Source: Betaproteobacteria bacterium (GTDB lineage: Bacteria > Pseudomonadota > Gammaproteobacteria > Burkholderiales > Casimicrobiaceae). Taken from it: 10,272 bases of DNA. Every line of letters begins with the position of its first letter. Position 1 is the stretch's first letter. Location of the stretch: positions 1 to 10,272 of the forward strand of contig VBCS01000124.1 in the NCBI GenBank assembly GCA_005888955.1, in the 5' to 3' direction. The position numbers and the translations under genes were made by a program. Of the stretch, positions 5,983-10,272 are shown in pieces. The notes below the pieces were generated by a model. That model made no database searches. It was not told where the DNA came from and saw only the letters and a list, made by a program, of their open reading frames with translations.

Positions 5983-6963
5983 ATGAATCTCCGAGCCATC
6001 GCCGCCGTGGCATTCGGCGTTTCTATATTGCTTGCGCCCGCCATTGCCCAACAGCCGACAAAGGCTCCCCGGATCGGTTACTTGACCATCTCACCGCGAG
6101 AGACTCAAACTCATCTTATCGAGGCCTTCGAACGCGGACTCACGGAGCGCGGCTACAGCGTCGGTCGCGACATCCTGATCGAATATCGCTTCGCTGACGG
6201 GAACCCGGAGCGATTGCAAGGGCTCGCAGACGATCTAGTACGCGCAAAGGTTAACGTGCTCGTCACCGGTGTCAATCCGAACATCCGCGCGGCGCAGCGT
6301 GCGACGAAGTCGATTCCCATCGTAGCGGCGATTTCTTACTTTCCAGTGGAGGAAGGGCTCGTGCAGAGCCTCGCTCGTCCAAGTGGGAACGTCACCGGTC
6401 TCACCTCCGATGTCGCAGAGGAAGTCGGTAAACGTCTGCAGCTCCTTCGGCAAGCGGCGCCTCGAATCTCGAGGGTCGCCGCCCTGTATGGCGTGGGAGA
6501 GGGATATGCAGCACTCGTCCTCGCCAAGCTCGAAATTGCGGCCCGCAGGCTTGGAGTAACCATCATTCCCATCGAGCTTCGCGGTCCCGAAGACGTCGAA
6601 CGTGCCTGGGCCGAAATCGAACGTAATAACGCCGACGCACTGATTGGCTTCGGCGCTGCCAGCCTGTTCACGAGAGTCAGCATTCTCCGCTTAGCGGCAA
6701 AGGCGAAACTGCCTACGATCTTTTCCGATAAGCAGTACGTCGACGATGGCGCCCTGATGTCCTACGGCGTGGACCTGGCCGACAATTTTCGGAAAGCGGC
6801 AGGCTACGTCGACCGCATTCTGAAGGGCGCGAAACCGGCGGATCTTCCATTCGAGCAGCCTACGCGATATGTGCTGGCGATCAACCTGAAGACCGCCAAG
6901 GCGCTTGGGATAACAATCCCGCAGACCCTCCTCTTACAGGCCGATCATCTGGTCGAGCAATAG
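5983..6963 (+). CDS. Cassette 3: ABC-transporter substrate-binding protein, ABC_sub_bind (PF04392) family
   Basis: 326 residues from the ATG at 5983; an in-frame GTG at 5962 would add seven residues ahead of the signal peptide and is less likely. N-terminus MNLRAIAAVAFGVSILLAPAIAQQ is a Sec signal peptide with cleavage after AIA. The mature protein has family-typical segments: APRIGYLTI, AFERGLTERGYSVGRDILIEYRFADGN in the first lobe, PSGNVTGLTS in the middle, KLPTIFSDKQYVDDGALMSYGVDL in the second lobe, and the end KTAKALGITIPQTLL. These proteins bind a small ligand in the periplasm; the ligand cannot be read from sequence. No permease or ATPase gene is present, so it is an orphan binding protein. 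A 10-codon reading frame (5954-5986) overlaps its start codon. Family call is strong, role in a cassette unknown. Confidence 0.93.
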   Translation: MNLRAIAAVAFGVSILLAPAIAQQPTKAPRIGYLTISPRETQTHLIEAFERGLTERGYSVGRDILIEYRFADGNPERLQGLADDLVRAKVNVLVTGVNPNIRAAQRATKSIPIVAAISYFPVEEGLVQSLARPSGNVTGLTSDVAEEVGKRLQLLRQAAPRISRVAALYGVGEGYAALVLAKLEIAARRLGVTIIPIELRGPEDVERAWAEIERNNADALIGFGAASLFTRVSILRLAAKAKLPTIFSDKQYVDDGALMSYGVDLADNFRKAAGYVDRILKGAKPADLPFEQPTRYVLAINLKTAKALGITIPQTLLLQADHLVEQ

Positions 6964-6978
6964 CGGTTGCGTCATGGG

Positions 6979-7098
6979 GCCTAACCTCTCGCGCAACCCG
7001 GACGCGCCGTCGGCGTGGCTTCAATCGCATCGTACAAGCGCGCATCATCGCTACGTTGCGCACCTCGCTGGCGCGCCGGTTAGCTTGGTTCGTTAGGC
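6979..7098 (+). repeat. attC3 integron recombination site (120 bases, longest in the array)
   Basis: R'' is GCCTAAC (6979-6985) and R' is GTTAGGC (7092-7098). L'' CGCAACCCGG and L' CCGGTTAGC follow the common array type, but the central segment is about 35 bases longer than in the neighbouring sites and of different sequence. Confidence 0.93.
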
Positions 7099-7233
7099 GG
7101 CAATCCGAAGGATGCCGTCTGAGATCGGCCAACGAAAAGCATTCGGCAGCGACGCGCGAGTATTCCGAAAGCAGTCATCCGGCGGCAGGCATGGGGCTAA
7201 ACTGGAAGGCATACTTATGATTGGACTTCCATT

Positions 7234-7259
7234 CGTGGACGAGGTGATCCAGTGATGGA
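7234..7259 (+). repeat. 26-base direct repeat, copy 1, at the start of the cassette 4 gene
   Basis: Matches 8214-8239 at 24 of 26 bases. It contains codons for DEVIQ, a TGA, and an overlapping ATG (TGATG), so it looks like the 3' end of another substrate-binding protein gene joined to this gene's start. Its GAGGTG (7241-7246) also serves as the ribosome site for the ATG at 7255. Confidence 0.85.
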
Positions 7260-8235
7260 CCGGCGGACATTCGTCACCCTCGTTGCCGGCACATGCCTGC
7301 TCGAGCCGCTCGCGGTTCGCGCACAGCAGACGGGCAAGGTCTTCAGGATTGGATTGCTTGCTCCGTACACCGAACCGACACCGGGGGGCCGGATCGACTT
7401 GGAAGAGTTTCGTCTGGGTCTGCGGGACCTGGGCTGGGTCGAAGGAAAGAACCTCTTGATCGAAATCCGCTGGGCGGGTTTGAATCCGCAGCGCCAGCGC
7501 GAACTCGCCGCCGAACTCAAGGCGCTCCCGGTGGCGCTGATCCTTGCCTTCGGCACGGCGAGCATCCGCGCGGCGCGTGAGGGTGCTCCCGGTCTGCCCA
7601 TCGTCATGGTCAACGCCGGAGACCCGGTGGGGTCGAAGTTCGTTGCAAGCCTGGCCCGGCCAGGCGGCGACCTGACCGGCACTTCGGCGGCGGGCGCGGA
7701 GGTTCTTTCCAAGCAAGTGGAGCTGCTGTCCGCGGCCGTGCCGCAACTCAAGAGAGTCAGCACGCTGATGAGCAGCGCCAACCCTGCCAACGGATTCTTC
7801 TTTGACGCGATGTCGCTGCGCGCAAAGACTCTTGGCCTGCGCCTCGATCGTATCGACGTCGCGGCGGAAGGCGAACTGGACGGGGCGATCGCGCGCGCCA
7901 AAGGCGGCGCGCTCGTAGTCGTGAACGACCCGATGTTTTTTAGGCATCGTGTCCGCATCATCGAGCTGACGCTTGGCTCCCAGGTGCCCTCCAGTTTCGG
8001 CGGCCGCGAGTTTGTCGCTGCCGGCGGTTTGATGTCCTATCTTTCGTCCAACGCGTGGCATTGGCGCAGCGCAGCCAGCTTCGTTGACAAGATTCTCAAG
8101 GGCGCGAAGCCCGCCGATATTCCGGTGGAGCAGCCAACCAAGTTCGAGCTGGTAATTAACCTGAAGACCGCAAAGGCGCTCGGCATCACCATCCCGCCAT
8201 CGCTGCTGCAGCGCGCGGACGAGGTGATTCAGTGA
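7255..8235 (+). CDS. Cassette 4: second ABC_sub_bind (PF04392) substrate-binding protein, Tat-like signal
   Basis: 326 residues from the ATG at 7255, served by GAGGTG eight bases upstream; GTG at 7252 is possible. The N-terminus MDRRTFVTLVAGTCLLEPLAVRAQQ has a twin-arginine-like RRTF motif and an Ala-x-Ala cleavage site, so export by Tat is plausible, unlike the Sec-type signal of cassette 3. Family segments: VFRIGLLAPYT, FRLGLRDLGWVEGKNLLIEIRWA, AREGAPGLPIVMVNAGDPVG, ARPGGDLTGTS, FVAAGGLMSYLS, ILKGAKPADIPVEQPTKFEL, KTAKALGITIPPSLLQRADEVIQ. It is clearly homologous to, but diverged from, the cassette 3 protein, so it is not a recent duplication. No transport partner is encoded in the cassette. 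The leader (7099-7254) is unusually long for a cassette gene. Ligand unknown. Confidence 0.94.
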   Translation: MDRRTFVTLVAGTCLLEPLAVRAQQTGKVFRIGLLAPYTEPTPGGRIDLEEFRLGLRDLGWVEGKNLLIEIRWAGLNPQRQRELAAELKALPVALILAFGTASIRAAREGAPGLPIVMVNAGDPVGSKFVASLARPGGDLTGTSAAGAEVLSKQVELLSAAVPQLKRVSTLMSSANPANGFFFDAMSLRAKTLGLRLDRIDVAAEGELDGAIARAKGGALVVVNDPMFFRHRVRIIELTLGSQVPSSFGGREFVAAGGLMSYLSSNAWHWRSAASFVDKILKGAKPADIPVEQPTKFELVINLKTAKALGITIPPSLLQRADEVIQ

Positions 8236-8239
8236 TGGA
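8214..8239 (+). repeat. 26-base direct repeat, copy 2, at the end of the cassette 4 gene
   Basis: Second copy of the 7234-7259 repeat, 980 bases downstream, differing at two positions. It covers the final DEVIQ codons, the TGA stop and an overlapping ATGGA. After it, CCGG and CATTCG occur in the same order as in the start of the gene, suggesting the decayed beginning of a further paralogue. Confidence 0.8.
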
Positions 8240-8321
8240 TCATTCCGGTCATTCGCGGCTTCGCGCAACTCGCCGCAAGCTTCCATTTTTGCCATCGGGC
8301 CAACCAATTCATCGCCATGCC

Positions 8322-8405
8322 GCCTAACCCGTCGCTCAACGCGGACGTCCCGCATGCGGGGCTTCGCCCGCGCAGCGGGCCGCCGGTTAGCTTGTTTCGT
8401 TAGGC
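8322..8405 (+). repeat. attC4 integron recombination site (84 bases)
   Basis: R'' is GCCTAAC (8322-8328) and R' is GTTAGGC (8399-8405). L'' GCTCAACGCGG and L' CCGGTTAGC follow the common array type. The centre is its own palindrome (CCCGCATGCGGG and GGGGCTTCGCCC). The 86 bases between the cassette 4 stop and this site hold no convincing gene. Confidence 0.94.
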
Positions 8406-8425
8406 GTCCGTAGGTGCAGGCCGCG

Positions 8426-9079
8426 ATGCAAGACAAGCCGCAGATCAAAGCGATTCTCTTCGATGCTGATGGAGTGCTCCAACGCCCGTCCGTGTGGTGG
8501 CGAGAAGCACTAATGCCAATCTTGGGGGCGGTCGACATCGCGGAAGTAGATCCATTTTTGCGCGATATCCTTGAAACAGAGCTGGCCCACCTTTGCGCGC
8601 CCAGTGGCTTTGATTCGGCACTGATGGAGACCCTTTCTAGGTGGAACCGCTCGGAGTGCTTTGCTGACACGGCGCACGTGTTGAATGCGATCCGACCCTA
8701 TGACGACGTGATTGCTGTGGTCCGCTTGCTGCGACATGCGGGGATGCCCTGCCACATTGCGAGCAATCAGCAAGCCGGACGCGCGCGCCACATGTCGGAA
8801 GGTCTGGGGTACAAAGCACTCTTCGTCGAAGAGTTTTATTCATGTCGTTTAGGCTTCGCAAAACCAGACATTGCGTTCTTTAGGCGTGTACTTGAGATGC
8901 TGGATCTCCCATCGCAGTGCGTCCTATTTATCGACGATCGATCGGAAAACGTGGATGCTGCGAAGCGAGCCGGCCTGGCCGCCGCCCTGTACAACGGTGA
9001 AAGTGGCGCCGCGGTACTGCGAGCGATCTTGGCGGAGCATGGAGTGAGTCCTGATGCTATCCAAGATGTGGACGCCTAA
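8426..9079 (+). CDS. Cassette 5: HAD-superfamily hydrolase
   Basis: 217 residues from the ATG at 8426, preceded by GCAGG; an in-frame GTG at 8414 is an alternative. The four HAD motifs are present in order: motif I FDADGVL with nucleophile D13 and acid/base D15; motif II HIASNQ with S113; motif III GFAKPD with K146; motif IV FIDDRSENV with D170 and D171. The helical insertion between motif I and II (residues ~20-100) is a type I cap, as in phosphatases and dehalogenase-like members. Members hydrolyse phosphate esters or C-halogen bonds through an aspartyl intermediate; the DADGVL signature favours a phosphatase-like enzyme, but the substrate is not deducible. Cytoplasmic, no signal peptide. 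Its TAA stop lies inside the GCCTAAC core of attC5, so cassette end and gene end coincide. Confidence 0.93.
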   Translation: MQDKPQIKAILFDADGVLQRPSVWWREALMPILGAVDIAEVDPFLRDILETELAHLCAPSGFDSALMETLSRWNRSECFADTAHVLNAIRPYDDVIAVVRLLRHAGMPCHIASNQQAGRARHMSEGLGYKALFVEEFYSCRLGFAKPDIAFFRRVLEMLDLPSQCVLFIDDRSENVDAAKRAGLAAALYNGESGAAVLRAILAEHGVSPDAIQDVDA

Positions 9080-9157
9080 CAACGCGTTCGAGCGGATCGT
9101 GAACCGGCGTGGCTGCGTTCACCAGTCTGCCCCGGCCGCTCCACTTGATCGTTAGGC
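9074..9157 (+). repeat. attC5 integron recombination site (84 bases, different type)
   Basis: R'' is GCCTAAC (9074-9080) and R' is GTTAGGC (9151-9157). The inner cores CGTTCGAGCGG and CCGCTCCACTTG differ from the CCGGTTAGCTT type shared by attC1-4 and attC6, as does the central sequence. The cassette it belongs to (HAD hydrolase) probably came from another array. Confidence 0.9.
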
Positions 9158-9352
9158 TTCGAAACGACCACCTTCAATGGCAGAAACGACAGTCGTGTGA
9201 GTGGGACAGTATTCGAGATTACCAACGCCGAGCTCGCTGCCGCGGATCAATACGAGCAGGTCGCCACGTACAAACGAGTGGCAGCAATGCTTGCTTCGGG
9301 GAAACGGGCTTGGGTGTACATTGATGCGCGCTTTTTGCCTTCGGATTCATGA
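9152..9352 (+). pseudogene. Cassette 6: 5'-truncated gamma-glutamylcyclotransferase (AIG2-like) fragment
   Basis: In one frame the cassette is open from its first base (TTA GGC TTC GAA...) to a TGA at 9350-9352 and reads TTTFNGRNDSRVSGTVFEIT, then NAELAAADQYEQVATYKRVA, then AMLASGKRAWVYIDARF. This strongly resembles the C-terminal third of small gamma-glutamylcyclotransferase/AIG2-like proteins, which end in (D/E)AYE...Y.R..V.L.SG..AWVY. The family's N-terminal YGTL motif region and about 90-100 residues are missing. There is no ATG in frame; a GTG at 9197 could start a 51-residue peptide but no ribosome site is seen. The frame is closed by a TGA at 9146-9148 inside attC5, so it is not a continuation of the upstream gene. 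The break falls exactly at the cassette junction, pointing to loss of the 5' part by recombination. Family assignment is from recognised sequence. Confidence 0.75.
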
Positions 9353-9362
9353 GTTGGACGAA

Positions 9363-9448
9363 GCCTAACCTCTCGGTCAACCTCGGACGCCTCGCCGGCG
9401 GCGCTTACGCGCCGTCCGCTCGGCGCCGGTTAGCTTGCTTCGTTATAC
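9363..9448 (+). repeat. attC6 integron recombination site (86 bases)
   Basis: R'' is GCCTAAC (9363-9369), but R' is GTTATAC (9442-9448) rather than GTTAGGC, because the last six bases come from cassette 7. The 53 bases 9384-9436 are identical to 5868-5920 in attC2. Confidence 0.94.
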
Positions 9449-9533
9449 GGCATAGCGAGGGCCAGGCTCTGACTGGAATCGAGCCTTCGCCGCCTCCTGT
9501 AGTTGGACATAGCATCTCTGAAGCTGCGGAGTG

Positions 9534-10157
9534 ATGAAACGAAAGCCAAGTATCAAGCTCTTCGAACTGGGTCCTACTAGATCCGCCCGGTGTCGTTGGA
9601 CGCTCCTTGAAGCAGGTCTGGAGTATGAATCGATAGGTAACCGGCCGGACATCATTGGTAGCGAAGAACTCCGGAAGGTTCACCCTCTAGGCAAACTTCC
9701 GGCAGCAATCATTGACGGTAGGCCCCTATTCGAATCTGCCGCTATCTCCACCGCGATCGCGGACTTGGTACCTGAAAAAGATCTCGTCGCTAAGCCGGGG
9801 ACGTGGTCACGTGCCCTCCACGATCAATGGGTTTGTTTCGCGCTTACCGAGATGGAGCCCTGGGTCTCGAGCACCGAACTCAACTCTCTGGATTTTGTGT
9901 TACCCAAAGATCAACACGTGCCGGCAATTATTCAGCAAAATTCCATGATGTTCAGACGAAGCGCGGCAGCGCTGGAGGAAGTATTGGGAACGACCGCCTA
10001 TCTCGTCGAAGATCGCTTCACAGTCACGGACATTATCGTTGGCTACACAATCAACTTTGGTCACGAGCAGGGCCTAGTTAGCGAATTCCCAAATCTGATG
10101 GCCTACTTGAAGCGCTTGTATCAGAGGGAGCATTGCACGCTTGTCCGATACAGATAG
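9534..10157 (+). CDS. Cassette 7: glutathione S-transferase-like protein
   Basis: 207 residues from the ATG at 9534; the overlapping GTG at 9531 is possible. GGAG at 9528-9531 sits too close for an ideal ribosome site. The first ~75 residues form a thioredoxin-like N-domain: IKLFELGPTRSARCRWTLLEAGLEYE, then HPLGKLPAAI with the cis-Pro loop that contacts glutathione, and ESAAI where the Glu-Ser pair binds the gamma-glutamyl group. Ser or Cys in TRSARC is at the usual catalytic position. The rest is an all-helical C-domain ending in FTVTDIIVGYTINFGHEQGL and FPNLMAYLKRL, typical of bacterial GSTs. Such enzymes conjugate or reduce electrophiles with glutathione in the cytoplasm. The substrate is unknown. 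The leader of about 85 bases is part of a frame that crosses attC6. Confidence 0.92.
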   Translation: MKRKPSIKLFELGPTRSARCRWTLLEAGLEYESIGNRPDIIGSEELRKVHPLGKLPAAIIDGRPLFESAAISTAIADLVPEKDLVAKPGTWSRALHDQWVCFALTEMEPWVSSTELNSLDFVLPKDQHVPAIIQQNSMMFRRSAAALEEVLGTTAYLVEDRFTVTDIIVGYTINFGHEQGLVSEFPNLMAYLKRLYQREHCTLVRYR

Positions 10158-10202
10158 ATCTTCTATTTGCCGAAGTGGACATCGGTGTGTGGTAGCGGTG
10201 CC

Positions 10203-10272
10203 GCATAACAATTCGTTGGAGCGGACCCCATCGCGGCGTCACGTCGTTTGCGTGCGCAAACGCCGTGCCACC
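10203..10272 (+). repeat. attC7 integron recombination site, 5' part only
   Basis: R'' is GCATAAC (10203-10209), followed by a TTCGTTGGAGCGGACC inner core, and the start of a GC-rich palindrome (GTTTGCGTGCGCAAACG). The R' half is outside the window. Its core resembles attC5 more than the majority type. The deviant A in GCATAAC matches the deviant T in the GTTATAC that opens the same cassette. Confidence 0.85.

Larger units (their letters stand above)
4919..10272 (+). mobile_element. Integron gene-cassette array, seven cassettes, no integrase visible
   Basis: Seven attC sites occur head-to-tail at 5233, 5848, 6979, 8322, 9074, 9363 and 10203 (the last cut by the window edge). Each begins with an RYYYAAC-like core (mostly GCCTAAC) and ends with GTTRRRY (mostly GTTAGGC). 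Between consecutive sites lies essentially one gene, always on the plus strand. Using the known cleavage point (G^TT), the cassettes are 4920-5310, 5311-5926, 5927-7092, 7093-8399, 8400-9151, 9152-9442 and 9443 onward. The left edge is fixed by GTTAGCC at 4919-4925, which exactly complements the GGCTAAC opening attC1. No intI gene occurs in the window. I see no convincing shared promoter or attI in 4761-4918. The array continues past the right edge. Confidence 0.95.

Noticed and set aside
8235..8327. 30-codon frame starting at the ATG that overlaps the cassette 4 stop
   Set aside because: Better explained as the decayed start of a further paralogue; no family features, ends in the attC4 core.
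7093..8670. 525-codon open frame on the minus strand across cassette 4 and part of cassette 5
   Set aside because: It is antisense to a clear ABC_sub_bind gene, crosses attC4 and has shadow-type composition. Such antisense frames of this GC-rich family are a common mis-annotation.
9109..9324. 71-codon plus frame starting inside attC5
   Set aside because: Out of frame with the cyclotransferase-like sequence and starts within the recombination site; a shadow.

Overview
The window looks like a chromosome segment of a GC-rich betaproteobacterium, probably an uncultured or environmental one. The evidence is the leftward run FmdB-type zinc ribbon protein, DUF502 membrane protein, aspartyl-tRNA synthetase, an order typical of Betaproteobacteria. 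The His in the AspRS RRRDHGG segment also fits lineages that charge tRNA-Asn indirectly. This taxonomic call is inference from gene order and protein style.

Positions 1-3221 (minus strand) hold the housekeeping block: FmdB protein, DUF502 protein, aspS, and at the window edge the 5' part of a secreted guanyl-specific ribonuclease of the N1/T1 (barnase/RNase Sa) family. A short divergent intergenic region (3222-3392) with a perfect TATAAT on the minus strand separates it from a plus-strand pair, NfeD-like protein and QmcA-type SPFH/stomatin protein (3393-4760), a known two-gene membrane module.

From 4919 to the right edge the window is an integron gene-cassette array. Seven attC recombination sites (the last cut by the window end) delimit seven cassettes, all in the same orientation: (1) a small two-TM protein; (2) a secreted Cys-containing protein with one FG-GAP/EF-hand-like Asp-rich loop; (3) and (4) two diverged orphan ABC-transporter substrate-binding proteins of the ABC_sub_bind (PF04392) family; (5) a HAD-superfamily hydrolase with its catalytic set; (6) a 5'-truncated gamma-glutamylcyclotransferase-like fragment; (7) a glutathione S-transferase-like protein. 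Most attC sites are close relatives of one another (a 53-base core is identical between attC2 and attC6), as in a resident chromosomal array. attC5 and the visible half of attC7 are of a different type.

No integron integrase is visible. The first cassette begins only 158 bases after the SPFH stop, where attI and intI would be expected. The array is therefore either a CALIN (attC cluster lacking an integrase) or its integrase lies outside the window. The first cassette boundary can be placed at 4919/4920 because its core site GTTAGCC is the exact complement of the GGCTAAC that opens that cassette's own attC.

No stretch longer than 300 bases lacks a gene or an array element. I see no tRNA, rRNA, CRISPR array or IS transposase.
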